DNA of 64,000 nt, taken from Pseudomonas koreensis. GTDB lineage: Bacteria > Pseudomonadota > Gammaproteobacteria > Pseudomonadales > Pseudomonadaceae. The stretch is taken from positions 496,001-560,000 of the forward strand of contig NZ_JAAQYM010000003.1 in NCBI RefSeq assembly GCF_012986595.1. Direction: 5' to 3'. Positions 6,802 through 16,300 of this stretch are shown one piece after another. The notes under the pieces were generated by a model. It saw only the letters and a program-made list of their open reading frames with translations, had not been told where the DNA came from and made no database searches. How positions within the stretch are numbered: the stretch's first letter is position 1; the number at the start of each line of letters is the position of its first letter. Position numbers and translations under genes: made by a program.

Positions 6802-9527
6802 AACCCCATCTCCTCCGCAACCATGTCTTTCAACAACTTGAACAAATTAATACGCTCTTGAAGCCCGGTAGTTCCGCCGTTAACCTTTATAGAGATATCA
6901 GAAACATGGCCATCAATATCTGACATCGTTCTCAGGGCCAGAGAATCATCAATAGCTTGATTTATCTTAAACATCGACCACCAAACAAAGGCAGATTCAA
7001 CTCCATATTTTATGCTTTCCATTATCAAATCTGGATTAGCAACAAAATCCTGAGGATCCGAAGGGTCAGCTTGGTTGTGAATTTTTGTATATTGGCGATA
7101 ATTATACTTACCCGTTAGCTGTATCACCCCACGACCACGATATTTATACCCTTCGCCACTAGCCTCATTACCGTTATCATTCCTATCGGCATATACATAG
7201 CTGCCAAGCTTTACAGGATTATGTGCGTACGTCTCAGGCTCACTCCAAAGCTTTGGCCGTAACCTAGGCAGAACTTTGCACTCGTCCGTTGACGCCTCAT
7301 ATCCTTTTGCATTATTACGACAGCCGAATTGTTTTCGCATGCCAATGGCAGTGTAATTCAAATCTTCAGAGGTAACTTTAAATCCATTCTCATGGCCCAC
7401 CTGAGCTAAGAAATGCGCGACCCTCAGAGGACTATCAACCTTATAAAGCGCGGCATACTTATTTAGATAAGGCAATATCTCTTCGCAATAGGCATCCGTA
7501 ATGCTAGGCTTGGCCGCCTTCAACATTGCTTGAGTAATTAACTTACGCGCTGACTTCCCAAAAAAATTTCCAATAAAACCTATAGGGTGAAGATGCCATA
7601 ACTTTTTACTATCGATGCCGTACTTACCCGTCAGTTTGTCTAACCACCCCAAGCGTTTGATTCGAACCTTTTCCTCTTGCCAAGCTATATTAGGCTCAGA
7701 ATCAGTGTGCCCCATCACTTCATCTAATGCGTTCCATTTTTCGCTCTCATAAAACCACTCGCTCTCGTACTGAGTAACTATCTGAGAAATAGGCTGAGAA
7801 AACCAAGGCTTCTTCAATGCTTCTTTTATCTCATCGGGCGTAAGTTTTTTATCTCCATTCCTGTCGAGAATTTTATATAAGCGCTGTTTCGCCGTTCCAT
7901 CTTCAGCATTATCGATATTTGGTGAATAAGTGGCTTGCTCCTCTTCACTGAGGCTTTGTTGCGCATGAAGAAAAGCAGACAGATGGTCCACGTTACTTCC
8001 TGTCTCCTCTATGAAGCTGAAGCCTTCCCATTCAAAGGGAGAATGGCGTGACAGAGCAGTATCTGGCTCTGCAAACCAACCGCTAATTTCATTCCCTTCA
8101 GCATCACCTAGCAATCCATCCAAACGCCACCAAAGCGTATAGGTGGTAGATCCCGCCATAACAACAGGCGCCTTTATCTTTTTCTCCGCCGGTAGCGCCT
8201 CCAACACCCCGACAGGAACAAAGAAATCATGACCAACAGTTTTGTGGGGATCTGTCACTCGCGGAGGGTTTGTTGCGCTCATTCCTTGGGAGTGCGTGAC
8301 CAACACGCTGCCTTGGGGAATTTTCACAAGTGTTTTTTCGACTGCTGGCAATCCTGCAGCTTTGTCCTTGCTCAGGACAGTGAATGCCTTAACGTCTTCG
8401 CAGCTAAATACCTCAACGTGCAGCAGATTTTTTGGGGCCGAGTCCGAATGGTTTTGATACTTCCCTACGTGACCGATCAGACTTCCCGCCGAAATCGGGA
8501 TTGGAGTTGTCAGAACATGTACAGCGTCCTTTTCAGCTGGCTCACTTTTCGCTTCAAGTTGCCCCTCCCAGACATACCCAAGCACCTCAGCCGATGCCAA
8601 GGGCGGGACAGCATTCCCACTAACGATCTCCAACAATTTTTGATATTTGCCGCGCGTCCCGTCGTTCCCGATTTTAACTTGAGTACCGTGGGGCAAAATT
8701 GCTTTTGCAGCACCTGATTGGCTTGCAGAGGCGCGGACAACGAGACCTTTCTGAGGCGGATTCATCGGGTCTTTTGCAGCGGTGCCAATGACGTAAGTAT
8801 TAGGTGTCGAACCCGCCGTCATTTCTGTTTTATAGACCCAGCCTGTACCTGGCGTCAGATCGGTACTAGGCGGTGTAACGCTCACGACCTTCAGCCAACC
8901 ATCCTCTTCCTCACCTGTCTGAACAACCGTACCGCGAGCCAAAACCGTTAACACGGTACCGTAGCCTGGCTTTCCGCGCCGCTCCAAACGCACGCGCAAA
9001 CCAAGAATTTCGTCGTCGGCGGTTGCTTTGACCTGCAACGTGCCGCCACTCCAAAACGCTGGGCGCGACAGTGCTGGGGCTTCTTCGTAGTTTTTCCACT
9101 GCAATAGGTGCATGTAAAGGCTGAAAAACGTCAGGCTGGGGCCAGGAGCTGCTGCTACTGATTGGGCTCCGGCAGTGGCTGGAGGAGCAGGAGGTACCGG
9201 CACTTCCAAACGATGCTTAACCAATACAAAACCAGTCGAAAACTCAGCCTCAACCGTACCGTAGGCGGATTTCGGGTACGTGCTATCAATGCGATAAGCG
9301 ACTACTTCACCGTCAGCGATGCATTTAACTTCTGCCAAGTCCGGCACTAGACCCGAGGCTTCATCGAAATGAACACCACCATGCCAAAGGCCATTAGCAC
9401 CCAACGGGTAGAAACCATCTTTGGCCTTGGCTAAAGCCTTGTAAAACTGCTGCGGATCAGTCGCCCCTGCCGCTCCAACTTTTAATGGATACGACCATTT
9501 TTCTACTTTCTTGGTTGTCTCTGTCAT
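6798..9527 (-). CDS. VgrG-linked T6SS effector candidate: M23-like, SH3-like, EF-hand and GH19 lysozyme domains
   Basis: 909 residues from the ATG at 9527 (a TTG two codons upstream is also open). Residues about 45-145 plus 340-375 look like an M23 metallopeptidase core: HGGVHFD, LYMHL and LLHVEVF. It is interrupted by two SH3-like modules at about 178-235 and 260-325. A canonical EF-hand loop (DRNGDKKLTPDE) sits near 555-566. The last 230 residues are a GH19 chitinase/lysozyme-type domain with AHFLAQVGHENGF (catalytic Glu about 713) and YRGRGVIQLTGKYNY. There is no signal peptide, so export must be by another route. The position 51 bp after vgrG and the following exported genes indicate delivery by the VgrG tip into the target periplasm and attack on peptidoglycan. 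The AT-rich C-terminal half suggests horizontal origin. Confidence 0.85.
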   Translation of the reverse strand: MTETTKKVEKWSYPLKVGAAGATDPQQFYKALAKAKDGFYPLGANGLWHGGVHFDEASGLVPDLAEVKCIADGEVVAYRIDSTYPKSAYGTVEAEFSTGFVLVKHRLEVPVPPAPPATAGAQSVAAAPGPSLTFFSLYMHLLQWKNYEEAPALSRPAFWSGGTLQVKATADDEILGLRVRLERRGKPGYGTVLTVLARGTVVQTGEEEDGWLKVVSVTPPSTDLTPGTGWVYKTEMTAGSTPNTYVIGTAAKDPMNPPQKGLVVRASASQSGAAKAILPHGTQVKIGNDGTRGKYQKLLEIVSGNAVPPLASAEVLGYVWEGQLEAKSEPAEKDAVHVLTTPIPISAGSLIGHVGKYQNHSDSAPKNLLHVEVFSCEDVKAFTVLSKDKAAGLPAVEKTLVKIPQGSVLVTHSQGMSATNPPRVTDPHKTVGHDFFVPVGVLEALPAEKKIKAPVVMAGSTTYTLWWRLDGLLGDAEGNEISGWFAEPDTALSRHSPFEWEGFSFIEETGSNVDHLSAFLHAQQSLSEEEQATYSPNIDNAEDGTAKQRLYKILDRNGDKKLTPDEIKEALKKPWFSQPISQIVTQYESEWFYESEKWNALDEVMGHTDSEPNIAWQEEKVRIKRLGWLDKLTGKYGIDSKKLWHLHPIGFIGNFFGKSARKLITQAMLKAAKPSITDAYCEEILPYLNKYAALYKVDSPLRVAHFLAQVGHENGFKVTSEDLNYTAIGMRKQFGCRNNAKGYEASTDECKVLPRLRPKLWSEPETYAHNPVKLGSYVYADRNDNGNEASGEGYKYRGRGVIQLTGKYNYRQYTKIHNQADPSDPQDFVANPDLIMESIKYGVESAFVWWSMFKINQAIDDSLALRTMSDIDGHVSDISIKVNGGTTGLQERINLFKLLKDMVAEEMGL

Positions 9528-9578
9528 TACCAATTACCTGAATTCTGATCCCTGGTGGCTTGGATTGCCGTCGATGCC

Positions 9579-11633
9579 TTACCCGGAAAAATTGAGCATG
9601 CGCTTCGGTTTGCGTTTGATCTTTTCCTCAGACGCATTCAACAACGCCTGATCCATCAAACTCCCCGCCTTATCCTTATCCGCCGCGCCCGGCAGTACCG
9701 GCGGTTTGATCCCGATGCCCGTACCGGAGCCAGCCGAGCCGCCAGCATTGATCTTGATCACCGGCCCAACCACCGTCACCCCACCACCATCGAGCTTGAT
9801 AAAGCTCCCACCCCCAAGAATGGTCAGCTCCGTCCCCGCCTCGATAACAATCTTGTCCCCAGCCTTGAGATGTATCTCTTTCCCCACACTGGTCAGCTGC
9901 GCAGTCCCCAACTTCACATGCTGGTTCTGCCCAACCGTGAGGTGATCGTCCAGCTTCGCTTCAACCTTGCGGTCGGAGATCGTGGTGCGGTGTTCTTCAG
10001 CCTTGAGCTCGGTGTAGGTGTTCTTCTCGACCGTGTCGTGGCGTTCATTACCAACCCGAATCTTCTGATCGTGCTCAACGTTTTCATCCCAATCACGCTG
10101 GGCATGAATGTAGATCTGCTCCGCACCTTTCTTGTCTTCAATACGCAGTTCGTTGTAGCCGCCGCCACCCGGCGAGCTGAGGGTTTTGAAGACGCTGCGG
10201 GTTTTGTTTGCCGGCAAGGCGTACGGCACCGGGTTTTCCTTGTGGTACAGGCAGCCGGTGACGAGGGGTTGGTCGGGGTCGCCTTCGAGGAAGGTGACGA
10301 GGACTTCCATGCCGACGCGCGGGATGGAGATGGCACCGTAGCGGTCGCCGGCCCAGGAGCTGGAGACGCGCAGCCAGCAGCTGGTTTTGTCGTCGGCCAG
10401 GCCTTCGCGGTCCCAGTGGAACTGGACTTTGATGCGGCCGTATTGGTCGCAGTGGATTTCTTCGCCTTTGGGGCCGGTGACCATGGCGGTCTGGCTGCCG
10501 AGCACGCGTGGTTTCGGGTGTTCGAGGGCCGGGCGGTAGAACACGTCCCACGGGGTCGCGAGGAACGTGTTGCGGTAGCCCTGGTGGAAGTCGTCCTTGT
10601 TGTCGGTGGTGTCGCTGGTCACGCCTTCTTCGAGGACTTGCGGCTGTTTGCCTTCGTGGAAGATTTCGGTGAGCAGCCACAGGTCGTTCCACTCGCTGCG
10701 CGGGTGGTCGGACATGGCCATGAAGTGGCCGCTGACCAGTTTAGTCTGGTCGCCGCGACCTTCGGCCTGGCGGTAGTCGGCGCGGTGGCGTTCGAGGGCG
10801 CGCTGGCTGAGGAACTTGCCGCGTGCGCGGTCGATGAAGCGGCCGGGGTAGTCGTAGTCTTCGAGATCCGGTTCGCTGTTTTCGCTGTCGGAAGCGCCAT
10901 CCGGTTTGTAAGCCGCTTCCATTTGCAGGCGCGGCTTTTCGAAGTCGTAGTCGCGGCGCGTGGTGCGGCTGGTACGGGTTTCCAGGCGCAGTTTGAAGCC
11001 TTTGATCACCGGCTCTTCGGCGACCATGCCGCTGCCCTGCACGTACGCGGTCGGCTGGCCGAGGTCGGGGAACACGGTCTGGTCGTCGCCGAACACCAAC
11101 AGGTGGGCTTTTTCGCTGTGCTGGAAGTGGTAGTGAATGCCCTCCTCTTCGCACAGGCGCTGGACGAAGTGCAGATCGGTTTCGTCGTACTGCACGCAGT
11201 AGTCGCGATCCGGGCACGGCTGGCTCAGCTGGAAGCTGTAGGCGTTGCCCTTGATCCCGTGTTCGTCGAGGATCAGCGCGATGATTTTCGGCGCCGACAT
11301 CTGCTGGTAGATGCGCTGGTTGGTGCGGTGATGCAGGTATTGCAGTTGCGGCACCAGCGAGACCTTGTAGCGGGTCAGGCGCTTGCCGGCATCGCCCTGG
11401 GCGACGCGGTAGATCTGGCCGTGAATGCCCGAGCCCTGCGGATCGAACGCGAGAAACGCCTGCTTGTGCAGGAGTTTTTCCAGGTCCAGATCGGGGTTTT
11501 CGCTGACCAGTTCGAGGTCGAAACGAAACGGCTGGCTGATGCCTTCAGTGCCGGTGAACGACAGCACTTGCAGGTCGCCGACGTAGTCTTCGACCTTGAG
11601 GCTGAAGTGGGTTTCGTTAGCTGGGTTGAACAT
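9579..11633 (-). CDS. vgrG: Type VI secretion tip protein VgrG (TssI)
   Basis: 684 residues from ATG at 11633, preceded by GGGAG at good spacing; the longer upstream frame overlaps the kinase gene. It has the gp27-like N-terminal half (VGDLQVLSFTGTEGISQPFRF, HYHFQHSEKAHLLVFGDD), the gp5 OB-fold beginning at TAMVTGPKGEEIHCDQYGRIKVQF, and the beta-helix needle with repeated charged/Val pattern (GNERHDTVEKNTYTELKAEE). The last 60 residues are a Gly-rich then basic extension (KIKRKPKRM) that could bind cargo. It forms the puncturing tip of the T6SS. It lies 28 bp after the kinase stop, at the end of the core cluster, and directly precedes the GH19 effector, its likely cargo. Confidence 0.95.
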   Translation of the reverse strand: MFNPANETHFSLKVEDYVGDLQVLSFTGTEGISQPFRFDLELVSENPDLDLEKLLHKQAFLAFDPQGSGIHGQIYRVAQGDAGKRLTRYKVSLVPQLQYLHHRTNQRIYQQMSAPKIIALILDEHGIKGNAYSFQLSQPCPDRDYCVQYDETDLHFVQRLCEEEGIHYHFQHSEKAHLLVFGDDQTVFPDLGQPTAYVQGSGMVAEEPVIKGFKLRLETRTSRTTRRDYDFEKPRLQMEAAYKPDGASDSENSEPDLEDYDYPGRFIDRARGKFLSQRALERHRADYRQAEGRGDQTKLVSGHFMAMSDHPRSEWNDLWLLTEIFHEGKQPQVLEEGVTSDTTDNKDDFHQGYRNTFLATPWDVFYRPALEHPKPRVLGSQTAMVTGPKGEEIHCDQYGRIKVQFHWDREGLADDKTSCWLRVSSSWAGDRYGAISIPRVGMEVLVTFLEGDPDQPLVTGCLYHKENPVPYALPANKTRSVFKTLSSPGGGGYNELRIEDKKGAEQIYIHAQRDWDENVEHDQKIRVGNERHDTVEKNTYTELKAEEHRTTISDRKVEAKLDDHLTVGQNQHVKLGTAQLTSVGKEIHLKAGDKIVIEAGTELTILGGGSFIKLDGGGVTVVGPVIKINAGGSAGSGTGIGIKPPVLPGAADKDKAGSLMDQALLNASEEKIKRKPKRMLNFSG

Positions 11634-11661
11634 AAAGTGCTCCCTGTTCGAATGTCGTCCG

Positions 11662-12663
11662 TTACGCCCGAAGTCGCAACCGTTGCAGCCAGGACGAAGT
11701 GGCGCCCAAGGCGTCACGCAATTGTTCGGCAGTGATGGTGCGTTCTGCCGCATTGAAGCTCAGCGCGGTTCGCAGCGCTGGCCAGCCGTGTTTCGGTAAG
11801 TTCGCCGGGGCTTGCAGCTCGCGCTCCAGGTGCTCGTCGCGAGCCTGGGTCGAGGGCAAGCGGCGGAACGGGTGTTTGCCGCTCGCCAGTTCATAGATCA
11901 CGCAGGCCACGCCGTACACGTCCGCGCTGGCCGACAACGGTTGGCCCTCAAGCAGTTCGGGGGCGGCGTAGCCCGGGGTCCAGGCATTGAAACGCTCGCG
12001 GCTCAGGTGCGGCAGGCCGGGCAAGGTGCCCTCTTCTGCTTGGCCCAAGCCGAAGTCAAAAAGGCGCAGGCCGTCTTCGCTGAGCATGACGTTGCTAGGT
12101 TTCATGTCACCGTGCAGCACGCCGCGACGGTGGGCGTAGGCCAGCGTATCGAGCAGCGGCAGCGCGATGTCGCGCGTTTCTTTCCACGGCAGGCCCAGGG
12201 GCCGCTCGCAGAGCAATTTGTCCAAGGTCAGGCCACGCATGTATTCCATGGTGATGAAGGCCCGCTGGCAGTCGGTGTCGACTTCAAAAGTGTGTGCACG
12301 CACGACGTTGTCGTGGCGCAGGCGTCGGGTCAGGGCGAACTCGCTGTAGAGCAAGGCACTGGCGTCCGGCGACTCGGCAAATTCTTCGCTGAGGATTTTC
12401 AGCGCAATGTAAGGGTCGGGATCGCCGAACTGCTCGTGCAGCAGGTCCCGCGCCCGATAGACCGCACCCATGCCGCCCGCCCCGAGCAGACGCTCGAGGT
12501 GGTAGCGGCCGGCGAGTACGTCCGGCAGTGCACCGATGCTGGCCTTGGTCGGCGCCAGCAACGGCTCGGCGTTGTTTGCCTTGGCGAAGGCGAAGTAGGT
12601 CAGGTTGTTGGCCTGTTCTTCGCTCATCAGCACGTCATCGATTGGCGATTCGATTTCACTCAT
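11662..12663 (-). CDS. stk1: T6SS-associated Ser/Thr protein kinase (Stk1-type)
   Basis: 333 residues from ATG at 12663, which overlaps the phosphatase stop by four bases. Eukaryote-like kinase fold: Gly loop GAGGMG (61-66), Lys89 in ALKIL, catalytic loop HGDMKPSN (184-191) with Asp186, DFG at 203-205 and APELL. The Arg of the usual HRD is replaced by Gly, so it is a non-RD kinase. No transmembrane segment or periplasmic sensor is present, unlike PpkA of H1-T6SS. Gene order matches stp1-stk1 (PA1670-PA1671) at the end of the P. aeruginosa H2 cluster. It probably phosphorylates a T6SS component recognised by the FHA protein. Confidence 0.92.
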   Translation of the reverse strand: MSEIESPIDDVLMSEEQANNLTYFAFAKANNAEPLLAPTKASIGALPDVLAGRYHLERLLGAGGMGAVYRARDLLHEQFGDPDPYIALKILSEEFAESPDASALLYSEFALTRRLRHDNVVRAHTFEVDTDCQRAFITMEYMRGLTLDKLLCERPLGLPWKETRDIALPLLDTLAYAHRRGVLHGDMKPSNVMLSEDGLRLFDFGLGQAEEGTLPGLPHLSRERFNAWTPGYAAPELLEGQPLSASADVYGVACVIYELASGKHPFRRLPSTQARDEHLERELQAPANLPKHGWPALRTALSFNAAERTITAEQLRDALGATSSWLQRLRLRA

Positions 12664-13388
12664 TGGCGGATCACCACGGCAGTCAGGTTGTCCCGGGCGG
12701 CGCCCCGCAGGGCACCGTCGAACAGACGTTCCAGCGCCACGTGCGGCGCACTCAGGCTGAGCGCGTTGCCAAGGGCATCGCTGCTCAGGCCCTGATACAA
12801 ACCATCGCTGCACAACAAGAACGCATCGCCCGGATAGACCTCGAGTTCGAGGACATCCAGGGTCAGCTGCTCAGCGGCGCCGACGGCTCGGGTCAAGGCC
12901 TGAGCTGCCGGATGCGCCGCCGCCTGTTCAACGCTCATTTGCTGTTCGTCGATCAGTTGCTGTTGCAGCGAATGGTCCTTGGACAGCTGATACAGCCGCT
13001 GCCCGCGCCACATATAGCAACGGCTGTCGCCGGCCCAGATGCAGGCCGCGCGATTGCCTTCCACCAACAGCGCCACGACGGTGCTGCCCATGATGCTGTC
13101 GTGACGTCCGGCGGTGACCGTCAACTCTTGCCCCAGGCGCCGGTTCAGCCAGTGCAGGCACTGGCGGATGGCTTTGAGGCGTTCGTCGAAGTCCTCGTGT
13201 TGCGGCAGTTCAGCCAGGCTGGCGACGATCAACTGGCTGGCTATGTCGCCCCCCTGATGACCGCCCATGCCGTCCGCGACCACCCACAGCCCCTGCTGCG
13301 GCGAGTCGAGGAAGGCATCTTCGTTGCGCGCCCGCACCTTGCCCGGGTCGGTACGCGCCGCGCTACGCCAGGGACTGGCCACCAGCAT
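12660..13388 (-). CDS. stp1: T6SS-associated PP2C-type Ser/Thr phosphatase (Stp1-type)
   Basis: 242 residues from ATG at 13388, whose A is shared with the tssM stop (TGATG). PP2C motifs in order: KVRARNEDAF, WVVADGMGGHQGG (metal-binding Asp and Gly), GSTVVALLV, WAGDSRCYMWR, LLCSDGLYQGL and AARDNLTAVVI. The family removes phosphate from Ser/Thr with Mn/Mg and here should reverse the adjacent kinase. A one-base overlap with tssM upstream and a four-base overlap with the kinase downstream show tight coupling in one operon. Confidence 0.94.
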   Translation of the reverse strand: MLVASPWRSAARTDPGKVRARNEDAFLDSPQQGLWVVADGMGGHQGGDIASQLIVASLAELPQHEDFDERLKAIRQCLHWLNRRLGQELTVTAGRHDSIMGSTVVALLVEGNRAACIWAGDSRCYMWRGQRLYQLSKDHSLQQQLIDEQQMSVEQAAAHPAAQALTRAVGAAEQLTLDVLELEVYPGDAFLLCSDGLYQGLSSDALGNALSLSAPHVALERLFDGALRGAARDNLTAVVIRQ

Positions 13389-16300
13389 CAGAGCTGCACC
13401 GGCATACGGAAGGTGCGCAGCACGCCCATGTCGAACGGATTCGGCGTGCGCTGGCTGGTCAGCAGGTAGTTGGCGCGCAGGCCACCCACGTCGGCTTTCA
13501 GCACCAGCACGTCGCGACCGCTCAGGTACTCGGTCTGCATCAGGTCGAACAGACGGAACAGCGACCATGGGCCGGAGTTCTTCTCGATACCGATCGGACG
13601 CCCGGCCATCTTGTCCATCACCAGGCTGGTGCGACCGTCTTCAGCATCGGTCGGCCACTTGAACGATACCGGCACAATCGGGCCGTGACGGTATTCGATG
13701 GTCTTGTCGCCAAACTTGAACTCGGAACGGCTCACCGCCGGGTCGAGGGTGTACGGTTCCAGTTTGAACTGCACGGTCGGCTCGGCCGGGTTGATCGAGA
13801 AGAAGCTCTGGCGAATGGTCAGGGCTGCCGCCATCTGGTCGAGATACATCTTCGACACCGGCAGGCTGTGACCGTCGACGCTGCGCATCCGGTAGTTGCC
13901 CGGATCACCGCTGACGAACGGACGCATGTAGCTGTCGAAGAAGCGGTCGACGGTGCCTTGAGCCCGGAAGAACTCGCGGAAGTCGCTGATCGCCACGTCG
14001 CTGGTGCTGCTGGCGCTGAACGGATAACGCTTGCTGATGGTTTTGCCATACACGCTGTACAGCTCGTTCTGATAACGGCCGTTCAGGTATTGGTAGGCAT
14101 CGTTGAGCACCAGGCGCCACGAGTCTTCGGCCAGTACGTTGAACCACACGCTCAGCGGACGCGGCAGGCGACCCGAGGCGGCACGCAGGTTGGTCAGCGC
14201 ATCACGCTGGCCGCTCATGCGGGTTTTCGCCAGTTCGAACGCGGCTTGTTCCGGTGTACTGGAGCGGGCCAGACCGGACAGTTGCAGTTGCAGGTCGTTG
14301 AGCGCGCTGAGGGCCGGAGTCAGGTCAGCGGCCGGGCCGTTGTTGTCATCGAGCAAACGATGCAGCGGCTCGAAGCGGCGTTGCAGCGACTTCTTCGCGG
14401 TGTCCGGCAGGCTTTTCGCCACGGCCATCGCCGAAGCCTTGTCGGCGACAGCCGAGGCCAGCTTGCCGACCTTGCCCAGTTTGCCTTTCTGCCCGGCGAG
14501 CGCATCAGCAGCATCACCGGCTTCATCCACCGGATCGGCAGCGGCCGGGAAGCGCGTGTTCTCGCGTACTTCAGTGAGCAAAGCCAGCACCGGCGAGTTG
14601 GCCGACGTCAGGCCCGCCAGTTGCTCGGCGCCTTCACCGGCGTCGCTGATCGGCGGCAAGGCCACCTGGCCAACGGCCTCACTCCAGTAGTTGGCGTAGT
14701 CGCGGAAGTACAGTTGCTCCAGCTCGACCATCAGGCGACGCAAGTCCATGTCGCTGATGCCCGCGCCTTCGCCCAGCACCCAGTTGTCACGCAGAATGTC
14801 GGTGACCAGCGCCGAACCCTGCACCGAGAAATACTGCTGGTAACCCTGCTGGGTGTAGAACCCCGGGATCACGTATTCGGTGCCGATGAACAGCGAGCCC
14901 TGCGGGCCGAGGTGTTGACTGAAACGGTATTCCGGCAGGTTGCGCGCTTGCTCGCGGAGCATGCGGTAAACCACGGTGGCCAGCGATTCGGCGCGCAGGA
15001 CCTGACGTGCCTGTGTCACCAACTGATCGTTCAGCGGGTAGATGAACGGCTGCTTCAGCAGGCGCTCGAGGTGGGTGTTCAGGCCGTTCTGTACCGCGGT
15101 GTTGCCGGTGTAGCGCTGCGACCAGTCAGTGGCGACCCAGTCCTTGAGCCACGCGGCGTCGCGACGGTCTTTCATGTTCAGCATCAGGTACGCACGCAGG
15201 CTGTTGAGCAGCTTTTCGCGGTCCTTCATGTTGGCGCGGATCTGCCCTTCGAGCGTGGTCGCGACCCGCGGCAGCAACTGCGCTTCGAGCTCGTGCTCGT
15301 AGGCTTGCTTGACCACCGGATTGACGTCTTCGCCCTGATACAGACCGCCACGCTCGTGGTACGAGACGTCGCCCTTCTTCGGGAACACTTGAGTCGCGGC
15401 GTAGCTGGTGTCGAGGGTTTTCAGCACGCCCATCGCATCATCACGCGGGGGCAGCGCCGAACGCTGCTGAGTCCAGTTCTGCGCCAGTGTGCGCAGGTTT
15501 TCCAGACGTTCGTAGTTGGCCGAGAACCCGCCGGCCCAGAGCATGCCGAACAGCGCCAGTGCCGCCAGTGCGCCGACATACAGCGCACGCTGGCCCCAAT
15601 GGATGCGGCTGCGCTCGCGCTTGTCGAGGCCGGCCAGATCCGACTCCGGGAAAATCACCCGGCTGAACAGATGATGGATGAAACGTGAACGGCCACTGCG
15701 CAGGGTCGGCAGCACGCCAGCATTCATGCCAAGGTTGGCGCCGATGCCGGCGGTGGTCGCGTCCATTTCCTGAGTCAGGTGCGGGGCGCTGGTCAGGTAG
15801 AAACCACGCAGCAGCGAGGCGCGCTGGTAACGGTTGCCGGTGAACGCCATATCCACGAACAGGCACAGCCGCTCGCCGATCTGCCCCAGTTGATGCGGGA
15901 AATCGAGAATGCGGCCACGGCGCTGGGTATCGCGCTCGGAGTGCATGCGCATGATCACCTGATTGTTCAGGCGCCGCAGCAGCTCTTCGAACTCGCCGCG
16001 CAGTACAGCGACGTCGGTGCCAATCTGATCCTTGCGGAAACTGGTGCCCAACACCTGATCGCTTTCTTCGCGGGTCAGTTGATCGAAGAACTCGTCGAAA
16101 CCGAGCAGCTTGTCAGCCTTGCTCAGCACCAGATACACCGGCACATCGACGTGCAGTTTCTGATAGACGTCTTGCAGACGACCACGCACCTGGCGCGCCA
16201 GGGTATCGATGTCCTGCTCGCTGCCACCGATCAGGGATTCCACCGGAATGGTCACCAGCACACCGTTCAACGGACGCCCGCGACGGCGCTTGCGCAGCAA

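Noticed and set aside
9555..11735. A 726-codon open frame on the plus strand opposite vgrG
   Set aside because: It is the antisense of a clear vgrG; composition is low-complexity with no recognisable domain, typical of GC-rich shadow frames.
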